64,000 bases of DNA, taken from an uncultured Ruminococcus sp. Lineage in GTDB: Bacteria > Bacillota > Clostridia > Oscillospirales > Acutalibacteraceae. Location of the stretch: the NCBI GenBank assembly GCA_902801245.1, contig CADCHW010000006.1:1-64000 (forward strand). The letters run 5' to 3'. Each line of letters opens with the position of its first letter. The stretch's first letter is position 1. Positions 26,476-35,647 of the stretch are shown here, in pieces. Under the pieces are notes generated by a model. That model did no database searches, was not told the DNA's origin, and saw only the letters and a program-made list of their open reading frames with translations. A program made the position numbers and the translations under genes.

Positions 26476-29400
26476 TTATGCGTCGGGATTTGAAGTATAA
26501 GCCTTTACGTTATCTGCCTTGCTCAAATCAGAACCGCTGATAACAATCCAGATGTCGCCTGCCGCTGCTCTGTTAGAGGTCTGAGAACCGCCTTTGTTGT
26601 TTACAATCCAGTTGTAAACATAATAGCTCTGGAATGTCTTTGTGTACCAGCCGTCAGCACCCTTTTCCATTGCGTTGCCCGGCCATTCAGGTTTACCGAT
26701 ATTCTTATTCTCATCGTCCCAATAGTAAATATACGGGTCTATAGTGTCTGCAACACTGTCAAGAACCTTTACATGAACGGTTGTGTCAACAAGATTCTCT
26801 GACTTAGCAGGTTTGTCATACTTATAGGTGTAAACTACCTCAACCCCCTCCTTAGTATACTTACCGGAAGCATTCGACGGAGTTTTTACAAGTTTATACC
26901 AGCTGTCTGTAAGGTCGAGGGCAGCTGTAGTGTACTCTGTGCCTGCACGAGCCTTTGTTACACGAGCATCTGCAACAGACTTGCCGTTTTCGTCAACGTA
27001 CTTAACTGTCAAAGAACCAACGCCGCCTGCATAGAGATTGTAGTAATAATTAACCTCTGTAACGCCCTTTGTCATTTTGCCTGTAGCATTATTCGGAACT
27101 GCGTCCAAATCATATTCAAGGTTAAGGTCGTTAGCTTTCTGAGTAGTATAAGCCTGACCCTCTGTACCCTTAATTGTTACTTTCTTAAGAACCTTATCCG
27201 TTGCCTTGTCGATATGATTAACAACTACACTTGCGTTTTCGCTGTCGGAAAGACCAACCTTGTCATAGCTGTCCTTAGGAACAAGAATCAAAGCGGAAGT
27301 CGGTTTAACGGTAACCTTGCCCGAAACTGTTTCAATAGCGGAAAGACCTGCTGTCTGGTCGTTTGCGATAACAACATACTCCTTGCCCTCCGTGCGGATT
27401 TCAGGCTCAAGCTTAACGCTCATTCTGAGTACGGAAAGTGCGTCTGCGGAGTCGATCTTAGTATCGCTGTTTACGTTTGCAATAGCCTCTTGGTCTGCCG
27501 TAAACTTGTCAAGATGAACGGAATATCTGAGAATGCTCAAGGAATCCGCTGCCGTTATCTTGCCGTCGCCGTCAACATCACCCATAAGAGTAGAGCTGTT
27601 CGGAAGAGTTACCTCTGCCGCATCGTCAAGACTGCCGTTAAAGTAAACAACTGCGTCACTCCACTGATTTTTAGCCGAACTGAGGTTCGGAATGGTATAG
27701 CCGATAACACCGGTAGGAGTATCAAGCTTAACCATAGCATCGCCTGTAGTAGTTGTTCCGTCGGAGAAAGCATCAAAGTTATCTCTGATTTGAAGCATAC
27801 CCTTGTAGTAAGAAACGACATCTGCATACTCATAAGCTCTCGACCAATCAAGCATATTGAGGTCGGCTGCGGACTTGTAACTGTTGTGGTCGCCGAGCTT
27901 GGTTCTTGCGAACTCCTCGCCTGCAAGTATAAACGGAACACCCTGAGAAGTGAATGTAATAGCACCGCTGAGTTTATTGCTTGCAACAAACTGTTCGTTT
28001 CTTTCAAGGTGCTGTTCTGCAGCAGCCGGATAACCGTACTCGGAAGCAACAAATCTGTCCCAAAGCGTCTGATTATCGTGGCAGGAAGTATAAACTACAT
28101 TCTGAGTAGGAGCGGTAGTTTTCCAGCCCATACCGTCCCTCTGACCTATAATACTCTGATAGAGTGTACCTGCACCGCCTGTCGAACCGGAAACATAACC
28201 TCTTGATGTCAAATCGTCAAAAGCCTTTCCCTTTATAGCGTCACGGAAAGTATCGTTAAAGAAGCCTATTCTGCTGTCAGCCTGAGAGGCAAGAGTTTGC
28301 TTGCAAAGCTTAGTCTTATTGCCTGCCCAGTTTGTTTTATCGGGTGTTGTGCTGAGTGTCCAGCCCTCGCCGTAGGTGATAATCTTGGAATCAATCTTGT
28401 CAAGCTCGGAACGGATAAGATTCATAGTATCAAGGTCATGCAGACCCATAAGGTCAAATCTGAAGCCGTCAATATGATACTCATTTGCCCAATATGTTAC
28501 GGACTCAACCATAAACTTCTTGAACATCTCACGCTCGGAAGCAGTATCATTTCCGCAGCCCGAACCGTTTGACCAAGAACCGTCCGCATTCTGTCTGTAA
28601 TAGTAATTGGGAACTGTGAGGTTAAACCACGAATCATCACTTGCATAAGTATGATTGTAAACAACGTCCATAATAACACCGATACCGTTATCGTGGAGAG
28701 CCTTAATCATCTGCTTCATCTCGTTAATTCTAACGTTGCCGTCTGTCGGGTCGGAAGAATACGAACCCTCGGGAACATTATAGTTCTTCGGGTCGTAGCC
28801 CCAGTTGAACTGTGAAGAATCGCCTGCTTCGTCAACAGAGCCGAAATCGTACATCGGGTTAATCTGAACGTACTTAATGCCCAAATCCTTAAGATAGTTC
28901 ATACAGGTTTTAACATCACCTGCATTGTTAAGAGTAGTTTGAAACTCTGTGAAAGCCAAATACTTACCACGGTTAGCCTCGGAAACACCCGACTCGGGGT
29001 CATAGGAGAAGTCCTTGATATGAACCTCCCAAACGCTTGCGTCTGTAGCTTCTTCAACTCTTTGGAAGTTATCGTTCTCCCAGCCGGCAGGGTCTGTGGA
29101 ATCGAGGTCAACAACCATTGCACGGTCGCCGTTTACGCCGGCAGCCTTTGCGTAGATATCGCAAACCTCAACACCGTTGGGGTTATTCTCGTTAAATACC
29201 CTGTAGGTGTAATACGTATTCTTAATGTCACCGTCAACGGTAATGCTCCAAACACCGGTAGCCTTATCAAGCTCCATATCGGCTTCGGAAATCTTATCAT
29301 TGACATTCTTGTCACCGCTCTTGTAAAGGTTAAGGGTAACATTTGTTGAAGACGGAGCCCACACCTTAAAAGTAGTGGACGCAGCCGAATAGGTTGAACC

Positions 29401-29574
29401 CAAATCCGTTCCGCCGTAGGTGGGATAAGTAGTGAAGTCATTCAAAACGATTGAATCAACGCTGTTCGCTGCACTTGCGTTATCTGCTTCGGCAGCACTT
29501 GCACCAAAGGCACAAAATGTTGATGTAAGCATAGCTGCCGCAATGATAACAGACATGGTTTTTCTGAATCGCAT
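26476..29574 (-). CDS. Type I pullulanase (GH13) with internal dockerin, MucBP-like repeats and CBM26
   Basis: 1032 residues, secreted. Signal peptide 1-28. N-terminal E-set/CBM48-like domain about 45-160 (TTFKVWAPSSTNVTLNLY). GH13 barrel about 190-560 with the pullulanase motif FNWGYDPKNYNVPEGSYS, nucleophile Asp in GFRFDLMG (about 375), acid/base Glu in TYGEGW, and SCHDNQTLWD. The C-terminal beta domain is split by a type I dockerin (about 660-725): two F-hand repeats, DVDGDGKITAADSLSILRY and NVNSDTKIDSADALSVLRM. Two MucBP-like repeats follow (about 775-920), then a CBM26-like starch-binding module (YYWDDENKNIG, PEWPGNAMEKGADGWY). It would hydrolyse alpha-1,6 links and dock onto a cohesin scaffold. 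Paralogue of the gene upstream. The SD GGAGG lies 11 nt before the ATG. Confidence 0.93.
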   Translation of the reverse strand: MRFRKTMSVIIAAAMLTSTFCAFGASAAEADNASAANSVDSIVLNDFTTYPTYGGTDLGSTYSAASTTFKVWAPSSTNVTLNLYKSGDKNVNDKISEADMELDKATGVWSITVDGDIKNTYYTYRVFNENNPNGVEVCDIYAKAAGVNGDRAMVVDLDSTDPAGWENDNFQRVEEATDASVWEVHIKDFSYDPESGVSEANRGKYLAFTEFQTTLNNAGDVKTCMNYLKDLGIKYVQINPMYDFGSVDEAGDSSQFNWGYDPKNYNVPEGSYSSDPTDGNVRINEMKQMIKALHDNGIGVIMDVVYNHTYASDDSWFNLTVPNYYYRQNADGSWSNGSGCGNDTASEREMFKKFMVESVTYWANEYHIDGFRFDLMGLHDLDTMNLIRSELDKIDSKIITYGEGWTLSTTPDKTNWAGNKTKLCKQTLASQADSRIGFFNDTFRDAIKGKAFDDLTSRGYVSGSTGGAGTLYQSIIGQRDGMGWKTTAPTQNVVYTSCHDNQTLWDRFVASEYGYPAAAEQHLERNEQFVASNKLSGAITFTSQGVPFILAGEEFARTKLGDHNSYKSAADLNMLDWSRAYEYADVVSYYKGMLQIRDNFDAFSDGTTTTGDAMVKLDTPTGVIGYTIPNLSSAKNQWSDAVVYFNGSLDDAAEVTLPNSSTLMGDVDGDGKITAADSLSILRYSVHLDKFTADQEAIANVNSDTKIDSADALSVLRMSVKLEPEIRTEGKEYVVIANDQTAGLSAIETVSGKVTVKPTSALILVPKDSYDKVGLSDSENASVVVNHIDKATDKVLKKVTIKGTEGQAYTTQKANDLNLEYDLDAVPNNATGKMTKGVTEVNYYYNLYAGGVGSLTVKYVDENGKSVADARVTKARAGTEYTTAALDLTDSWYKLVKTPSNASGKYTKEGVEVVYTYKYDKPAKSENLVDTTVHVKVLDSVADTIDPYIYYWDDENKNIGKPEWPGNAMEKGADGWYTKTFQSYYVYNWIVNNKGGSQTSNRAAAGDIWIVISGSDLSKADNVKAYTSNPDA

Positions 29575-29681
29575 AGTAACTATTTCCTCCTTTTTGAATA
29601 TGTGACTATACTTCCGATTAAGCTTTACTTTACGAGCCTAATGGAAAATTAATCTTTTAGATGTTAGACGGTAAATTTAAA

Positions 29682-32600
29682 TTATACTGTTTTTCTTTTT
29701 CTTAAAACAAAAGCCGCAATACCGCCCGCAAGCACGGCAACACCGCCTGCCGCAAGCCATACTATCAAACTCTTGCCGTAATTCGGCTGATAATTGAAAA
29801 TAACATTAATCTCCTCGGCAGTGTAATTTCCTACCACGTTATCCGCATTATCAACAAGCTCATAGCCGAAGAAATCCTTTGGAGCGATATCATAGCTCTT
29901 TCCGATTTCCCCTTTGTAAACGTCCTTATCGATAACCGCCCCCGAGTAGTCAATGTAAATAACATTCACCTTGCCCGAACTTACGACCTCTTTATCATTC
30001 TTGTCGGCAATAACACCGTTGTTAATCCAAACCTCACCCGAAACAAGGAAACCCTCGTTTCCGGCAAGGGGGTCTTGTGCGTTGCCGTTTGCAAAAATAA
30101 CTCTCACTCCGCTTACTCCCACAAGGTCGGCGGACGGAATAGTATACGACCACCAGCCGTCGCCGTCGTTTTTCATAGCCGCGCCGGGCCACTCACCGAC
30201 TATAGCTTTTGTTTCGCCTGCATTCTGTGTGCCGTTGCCGTAAGCGTAAAGCGTAAGGTTTTCCCAGCCGTTGCTGTTGTAATAATGAACCGTAACAGCC
30301 TCGTTCTGGATAGGTGTATATTTGTAGACAATTTCCGTGTTGCCCTCTGTGAACTTGCCTGCACCGTTAGTGGGCAAATTCGTCAAATCAAGTGCATAAC
30401 CCTTTATTGTGGGAATTTCTGCGGTATAATAGCGGTCGCCCGTTCTGCCTGTTTGAGTTATAGCGTCTGTAAGCTCCTTGCCTGTTTCGCTGTCCACAAA
30501 TTTTATGGTTGCAGTACCGAACGTCCCTGTATATTTAGTATAGTTAAGAGTTACCTCCGTACCCTCGGCGGTGTACTTTCCCGTAACACTGCCCTCGGAA
30601 TTTTTATAGGTATATTCCATAGCCAAAGAATCATCTGCTTTAACGGAATATTTATTTCCGATAGTACCCGAGATAACCTGTTTCTTGATTACGTTTCCCG
30701 AATCAAGGTCAACGTGTTTAACCGTCACAGTACCCTTGTCGGATTTAAGCTTTGCGGAATCGAAGCTCTCCTTGTCAACGAGCATAAGTGCCGTACCCGA
30801 CTTAACTACAGCCTTGTTTCCGTTTACAACCGAAAGACCGCCAAGACCTGCACTGTCGCCGTTCACAACGACAACCCAGTCGTTTGCAAGACCCTCGGGA
30901 AGCTCAACCTCAACATTTTCGGCTGTGGCATTGAACATCACAGCAGCCTGTTTCCATTGATTTTCGTCTTTCAAATCGTTCTTCAAGGTATATGCAATCA
31001 CACCCTTAGGAAGATTTTCAATGAACTTGATATTCTTCACGGAAGTTTCCGTAGGGTCGGTAAAAGGTGCAAAATTCTTTCTAATTTCAATAAGACCTGC
31101 ATAGTATTGTACTAAGTCGCTGTAATCGTTTCGTCTTTCCCAATCGAGCTGATTGATTTTCGAGGAAGACCTGTAAGAATTTTCGTCACCACGTTTTGTT
31201 CTTGCGAACTCCTCGCCTGCCTGAAAGAAGCTGATGCCCTGTGATGTAAGAGTAATCGCCGCCGCAAGCTTATTCATAGAAACAAGCTTTTCATCTCTGA
31301 GCTTGTAATCGTCGATAGAGCCGCTTGTCGCAACAAGCTTATCCCACAAAGTATAGTTGTCGTGACAGGAATTGTATGTAACCGTCTGTGTGGGGAAGTT
31401 CGCCCAATTTCCGACCTCTGCCGTAATTCCCGACTTAACGCTTGCCTGACCCTGACCGCCCTGAATATATCCGCCCTCGGACGCATTGAAATTACTTCCC
31501 TTAATGCCGTCACGAATACCGTCATTGAAAGCACCTATTCTGTCGGAAAGCTTTTTCATATTCTGCTGAGTAGCCATAACAGTACCGGGTTCTGCATTAG
31601 TACCGAGCGACCAACCCTCGCCGTACATCAAAATTTTCTCGCCGCCCTCAAGCTCATCGAGAGCCGCACGGATAGCGTTCATTGTTTCGACATCGTGAAG
31701 ACCCATAAGGTCGAATCTGAAACCGTCGATATGATACTCTTTTGCCCAATAAACCACAGAATCAACCATATACTTTCTGAACATCAAATGTTCCGAAGCC
31801 GTATCGTTTCCGCAGCCCGAACCATTTGACCAAGTGCCGCTGTCGGTAAATCTGTAGTAATAATCGGGAACAGTGATATTAAACCACGATTTAGCCCCCT
31901 CATATGTATGGTTAAAAACAACGTCCATAACTACGCCCATATTGTTATTATGGATAGCCTGAACCATTTGCTTAACCTCGTTAATTCTGACGTTTCCGTC
32001 ATAAGGGTTGCTTGAATACGAACCCTCGGGAACATTGTAATTTTTCGGGTCGTAGCCCCAGTTAAACTGGTCTTCTTTGGAAGCCTCGTCAACCGAGCCG
32101 AAATCGAAGATAGGAAGAAGCTGAACATAATTAACCCCCAGCTCCTTAAGATAAGCAACACCGGTAGTAGACGTACCGCTTGCGTTGACCGTGGTATTAT
32201 TTTCCGTAAAGGCAAGATATTTGCCACGATTTTTAGCACTGATACCCGAAGCAGGGTCATTTGAGAAATCCTTGACATTAACCTCCCAAACAACAGCCTC
32301 CGACTGATTGTCAACGGAAACGTGCTTATCCTTATCCCAGTCGGTGGGATTTGTTGAAGCGAGGTCAACAATCATACCTCTGTTTCCGTTCACACCGACA
32401 GCCTTTGCATAGATATCAACTGTTTCCTTACCCTTTTTACCCGTATATACATTATAGGTATAATACTTATTTAAAAGGTCACCCGTAACGGTAGCAGACC
32501 AAACTCCTGTTTTGTCGTCATACGTCATTTCGTTGGCGGAGATATACTTGCTGTCCTCTTCCTCGTCACTGCCTGTCGCATAAATCAAAACCTGAACTCG

Positions 32601-32945
32601 CTCAGCCGTAGGTGACCAAACCTTAAAGGTCGTAGCACCTTTAGTATAAGCCGCACCAAGGTCGTCGCCGTTGTATGCCAATTTATCCAATTCTGCCACT
32701 GAACTCACTGAATTTTCCTCCGATGCATTTTCCTCCTTGTCGGTATCGCTGTCGGAGATTTCGTCTGTATCGGAATTGCCCTCTTCACCGTCGAGAGCCT
32801 CACCGTACAAAGAGCCGTCGTCATCAACGCCGTAGAAGTCATCGTAAAGCTCCTCGGCAAAAGCCTGCGTACCGCAAAGCGGAGTTATCATAATAACAGC
32901 GGCAACCGCACAGCATAAAAATTTCTTTACTTTTTCTTTATTCAC
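29682..32945 (-). CDS. Membrane-anchored type I pullulanase (GH13) with MucBP-like and CBM26-like modules
   Basis: 1087 residues from a GTG at 32945, 7 nt after AGGAGG; the longer ORF start at 33026 lacks an SD. Signal peptide (FLCCAVAAVIMITPLCGTQAFA), an acidic linker, an E-set domain (TTFKVWSPTAERVQVLIY), and a GH13 barrel with FNWGYDPKNYNVPEGSYS, GFRFDLMG, LMYGEGWSL and SCHDNYTLWD. An uninterrupted C-terminal beta domain follows (VELPEGLANDWVVVVNGDSA). Next are two MucBP-like repeats, a carbohydrate-binding module (YAYGNGTQNAGETKAIV, GEWPGAAMKNDGDGWW), a third short MucBP-like repeat and a C-terminal helix (SLIVWLAAGGVAVLAGGIAAF) with RKRKTV. No LPXTG motif, so anchored in the membrane rather than sorted to the wall. 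No dockerin. It lies 107 bp upstream of the dockerin-bearing paralogue. Confidence 0.93.
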   Translation of the reverse strand: MNKEKVKKFLCCAVAAVIMITPLCGTQAFAEELYDDFYGVDDDGSLYGEALDGEEGNSDTDEISDSDTDKEENASEENSVSSVAELDKLAYNGDDLGAAYTKGATTFKVWSPTAERVQVLIYATGSDEEEDSKYISANEMTYDDKTGVWSATVTGDLLNKYYTYNVYTGKKGKETVDIYAKAVGVNGNRGMIVDLASTNPTDWDKDKHVSVDNQSEAVVWEVNVKDFSNDPASGISAKNRGKYLAFTENNTTVNASGTSTTGVAYLKELGVNYVQLLPIFDFGSVDEASKEDQFNWGYDPKNYNVPEGSYSSNPYDGNVRINEVKQMVQAIHNNNMGVVMDVVFNHTYEGAKSWFNITVPDYYYRFTDSGTWSNGSGCGNDTASEHLMFRKYMVDSVVYWAKEYHIDGFRFDLMGLHDVETMNAIRAALDELEGGEKILMYGEGWSLGTNAEPGTVMATQQNMKKLSDRIGAFNDGIRDGIKGSNFNASEGGYIQGGQGQASVKSGITAEVGNWANFPTQTVTYNSCHDNYTLWDKLVATSGSIDDYKLRDEKLVSMNKLAAAITLTSQGISFFQAGEEFARTKRGDENSYRSSSKINQLDWERRNDYSDLVQYYAGLIEIRKNFAPFTDPTETSVKNIKFIENLPKGVIAYTLKNDLKDENQWKQAAVMFNATAENVEVELPEGLANDWVVVVNGDSAGLGGLSVVNGNKAVVKSGTALMLVDKESFDSAKLKSDKGTVTVKHVDLDSGNVIKKQVISGTIGNKYSVKADDSLAMEYTYKNSEGSVTGKYTAEGTEVTLNYTKYTGTFGTATIKFVDSETGKELTDAITQTGRTGDRYYTAEIPTIKGYALDLTNLPTNGAGKFTEGNTEIVYKYTPIQNEAVTVHYYNSNGWENLTLYAYGNGTQNAGETKAIVGEWPGAAMKNDGDGWWSYTIPSADLVGVSGVRVIFANGNAQDPLAGNEGFLVSGEVWINNGVIADKNDKEVVSSGKVNVIYIDYSGAVIDKDVYKGEIGKSYDIAPKDFFGYELVDNADNVVGNYTAEEINVIFNYQPNYGKSLIVWLAAGGVAVLAGGIAAFVLRKRKTV

Positions 32946-33240
32946 TTTATTTCCTCCTAAGTCATATAACCCCAAAGAAAACGTGTACCGAAAGTCAATA
33001 ATAAAAAGCACCGAAACAAATAACAAACTTTATGCAAGCTGCCGATATCATACTTCTTATTTTAACATTTTTCCGACACATTTTCAATTCAAAACCTCAA
33101 TTTATTCGTTATGAATTATTCACAAATTTTTTTGAAATTTTTTAAACAATATGCTGTTTACGGTTATAAAGCCGAATTTTCGCAAAATTTCTCTCTTAAT
33201 TTGCAATTCAAAAATATAATAAATTGAGGTGAAGCAATGA

Positions 33241-33483
33241 TTAAATATTAGTAAGTTTTTCTATGCAATTTTTGCAGACATATTTTTTTCCGAACTCTGT
33301 CAAATCGTCTTGATTTGAACAAAAAACGCAGTAGGGTATATATCTTTGGAGAATGATACGCTCCTCGTCCGTATACAATTCAAGCACATCATCGGGGTTA
33401 AGGTCAAACTTACGTCTGAGCTTAACTGGAATAAGAATTCTGCCAAGTTTATCGATAGTACACAAATCTCCTGATTTTTTCAT
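33241..33483 (-). CDS. AbrB-family transcriptional regulator with C-terminal zinc ribbon
   Basis: 80 residues. The SpoVT/AbrB swapped-hairpin domain (CTIDKLGRILIPVKLRRKFD, LELYTDEERIILQRY) is followed by CVFC...CKNC, a zinc ribbon with two Cys pairs 15 residues apart. Small AbrB-plus-ribbon proteins are common in Clostridia and act as transition-state regulators. The SD GGAGAG is directly preceded by CACGTGTTAAAAAAA-type REP-C sequence, here with an HP insertion. Monocistronic. Target genes cannot be inferred. Confidence 0.88.
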   Translation of the reverse strand: MKKSGDLCTIDKLGRILIPVKLRRKFDLNPDDVLELYTDEERIILQRYIPYCVFCSNQDDLTEFGKKYVCKNCIEKLTNI

Positions 33484-33503
33484 AGATTATCTCTCCTTTT
33501 TTT

Positions 33504-33585
33504 AACACGTACGGCGGACAACGTCCGCAGGAAATACGTGATTATAGTTTATTTGTAAAATTAATTTACGTATCCGACCAATGCT
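33504..33585 (-). repeat. REP-C copy interrupted by an HP hairpin
   Basis: AACACGT, then ACGGCGGACAACGTCCGCAG GAAAT, then ACGTGATTATAG. Compared with uninterrupted copies (AACACGTGAAGATAG) the hairpin block is flanked by a repeated ACGT, as if inserted with a 4-bp target duplication. Confidence 0.65.
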
Positions 33586-33599
33586 TTATCGCTAATACC

Positions 33600-34013
33600 A
33601 TACTCAAAATCTAAAAGATTTAGCAAATTTCACTAAACCCCTCTGTCCTGCGGACATCTCCCCTATGAAGGGCGACTTTAATAAATCGAGAACCAAAAAG
33701 CCTCCCATTTAGGGGAGGTGGCAGCCGTAAGGCTGACGGAGGGGTTTTTAAAAAAATCTCGATTTTTTTAAATATTACCGCTTTTCTTTCTTAGACCGGC
33801 AATTCGCTCCGCTGTTGCCTGTTTTGGTTTGGGGGGAGAGTTTTTGTTTTTTGGTTGTTTTTATTTAATAGTTTATCTCATTTCGCTGAGGGTAATTTAT
33901 TTTCTACAATAATTTGTTACGTCAGCGAGCAGGACTCTGCCCCTGCACCCCGCAAGCTTTGAAAAGCTTGACCAAACTTTAAATGGTAAATCTTTTAGAC
34001 CGTTAGTAGTATA
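33600..34013 (+). repeat. Chimeric REP-B/REP-A element
   Basis: 33600-33783 is REP-B (left terminal repeat ATACTCAAAATCTAAAAG, then ACCCCTCTGTCCTGCGGACA ... GACGGAGGGGTTTTT). At about 33784 it switches to REP-A (CTTTCTTAGACCGGCAATTC ... AAGCTTGACCAAACTTT) and ends with the REP-A right end GGTAAATCTTTTAGAC..GTATA. Only one outer pair of terminal repeats remains. Confidence 0.8.
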
Positions 34014-34035
34014 AAACTATCTTCACGTTATTTCT

Positions 34036-34050
34036 GCGGACGTTGTCCGC
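34036..34050 (+). repeat. HP hairpin next to a REP-C end
   Basis: AACTATCTTCACGT-TATTTCT then GCGGAC-GTT-GTCCGC. Same module order as at 632-665. Confidence 0.6.
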
Positions 34051-34136
34051 TCGGCAACTTTACATCTAATATCATACAACATTAAAATTCAAAAGTCAAC
34101 CTTTTTTACAAAAAAATGGTAATTTTGGGAGTGAAT

Positions 34137-34724
34137 ATGTTTAACTACATCTGGTGTTTTATAATAATATTAAGTATAATATGTTCTGTAGTCACAGGAA
34201 ACACAAATAATCTCACAAACTCAATATTAAGCTCCGCCTCGGAAGCCGTTGAGCTTATAATCACAATGACAGGCACGGTTTGTTTATGGAGCGGAATAAC
34301 GGAAATAGCCGATAAAAGCGGACTTAGCCGCACAATAGCAAAGCTTCTCTCACCGCTGCTGTCAAGGCTTTTCCCCGACCTCGACCGAAACGGAAAAGCA
34401 TTCGGGGCAATCTCGGCGAATGTCACGGCGAATTTACTCGGACTTGGCAACGCAGCAACACCGCTCGGGATAAAGGCTATGAAAGAAATCGAAAAAGAAA
34501 AAGCTTTATCGCTGAAAAACTTCACCGCCGACAGAGATACCGTAATGTTTGTTATTCTGAATACCACATCTTTACAATTAATGCCTACTATGATAATATC
34601 AATTCTCGAATCATACGGAAGCACACAGCCGGCGGCAATTGTACCGTATGTATGGATATCATCGATTTGCGGACTTGCGGTAGGGATAATCTCGGTAAAT
34701 ATATTCTACAAAAAAGAAGTGTGA
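34137..34724 (+). CDS. spmA: Spore maturation protein A
   Basis: About 195 residues, membrane protein. The nucleoside-recognition (Gate) domain has the conserved GTVCLWSGITEIADKSGL, ISANVTANLLGLGNAATPLG and MFVILNTTSLQLMPT. Needed for normal spore core dehydration in Bacillus. The ATG at 34137 follows GGGAG by 6 nt, and the family core starts there. It is 6 bp upstream of spmB. One of few plus-strand operons in the window. Confidence 0.94.
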   Translation: MFNYIWCFIIILSIICSVVTGNTNNLTNSILSSASEAVELIITMTGTVCLWSGITEIADKSGLSRTIAKLLSPLLSRLFPDLDRNGKAFGAISANVTANLLGLGNAATPLGIKAMKEIEKEKALSLKNFTADRDTVMFVILNTTSLQLMPTMIISILESYGSTQPAAIVPYVWISSICGLAVGIISVNIFYKKEV

Positions 34725-34730
34725 GATAAA

Positions 34731-35243
34731 ATGATAATATCGTTAATCATACCGATAATAATGTTAATAATCTTAACAGACGGACTAATTAAAAAAGTAC
34801 CGGTATTTTCCTGTTTCACGGACGGAGCAAAAGAGGGACTGAAAACGATGTACTCAATCGCACCGTCACTGATAGGACTAATCACCGCAATAGGAATGTT
34901 CAAAGCAAGCGGAGCGTTGGATATTTTGACGAATTTTCTCTCACCTGTGACAGAGCTTATGGGAATACCGAAAGAGGTTTCGCCGCTGTTCTTTTTGAAG
35001 CCTATCAGCGGAAGCGGTTCGCTCGCAATGCTGAACAGGATAGTATCCGACAACGGAGCGGATTCTGTTGTATCAAAAATCGCAGCCGTTATGACAGGTT
35101 CGACCGAAACCACATTCTACTGCATAGCGGTATATTACGGTGCGACAAATATTAAAAAGACAGGATATACTGTACCGTGTGCATTACTCGGAGATTTTGC
35201 AAGTATGCTCACAGCGTGCTTGATTGTAATGCGTGATGTGTAA
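34731..35243 (+). CDS. spmB: Spore maturation protein B
   Basis: 170 residues, several membrane helices. Family motifs FTDGAKEGLKTMYSIAPSLI, FFLKPISGSGSLAM and AVMTGSTETTFYCIAVYYG. Works with SpmA. Second gene of the pair. SD overlaps the end of spmA (GTGTGAGATAAA). Confidence 0.95.
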   Translation: MIISLIIPIIMLIILTDGLIKKVPVFSCFTDGAKEGLKTMYSIAPSLIGLITAIGMFKASGALDILTNFLSPVTELMGIPKEVSPLFFLKPISGSGSLAMLNRIVSDNGADSVVSKIAAVMTGSTETTFYCIAVYYGATNIKKTGYTVPCALLGDFASMLTACLIVMRDV

Positions 35244-35261
35244 TTATTGTTGATTTTTTCA

Positions 35262-35540
35262 TTATAAGCTAAAAGATTTAACATTTTAAAGTTTGGTCAA
35301 GCTTTTTAAAGCTTGCGGGGTGCAGGGGCAGAGCCCCGCTCGCTGACGGAACAAATTATTGTAGAAAAATAAACTCCCCTCAGCGAAATTAAACAAACTA
35401 TGCTTAGAAAACAAAAATAAAAGCATATACAAAAATGTATCTATCCGCACAAACCAACAAAGGCAACAGCGTAGCGAATTGCCGGTCTAAGAAAGATAAC
35501 CTACGATTTAATTTCAACCATACAGATAGAAATATTTACT
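35262..35540 (-). repeat. REP-A copy 4 (reverse orientation)
   Basis: Plus strand: ATAAGCTAAAAGATTTAAC, AAGTTTGGTCAAGCTTTTTA, GGGGCAGAGCCCC, CCCCTCAGCGAAAT, CGAATTGCCGGTC, then the flank CTACGATTTAATTTCAACC..ACAGA shared with copy 1. A further REP-A scrap (TTTAAAGTTTGGTCAAGCTT) lies at 35543-35565. Together with the terminator below this accounts for the gap between spmB and the giant gene. Confidence 0.8.
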
Positions 35541-35580
35541 ATTTTAAAGTTTGGTCAAGCTTCGCCAACCGTACAGCTAC

Positions 35581-35613
35581 AAAAAGTTCCCTCAGCCAAA
35601 CCGCTGAGGGAAC
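35581..35613 (-). terminator. Terminator of the giant zinc-ribbon gene
   Basis: On the minus strand GTTCCCTCAGC-GGTTTG-GCTGAGGGAAC followed by TTTTTG, 35 bp after the stop codon. Confidence 0.92.
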
Positions 35614-35647
35614 TAATTTTTTATATTCCAAATAACCAAAATGAAAA

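Noticed and set aside
29682..32945. Sortase anchoring of the second pullulanase
   Set aside because: The C-terminus has a hydrophobic helix and basic tail but no LPXTG-like motif before it.
33237..33251. ATG ATT AAA TAT TAG preceded by GAGGTG
   Set aside because: A well-placed SD before a 4-codon frame facing the abrB gene; perhaps a broken gene start, but too little to call.
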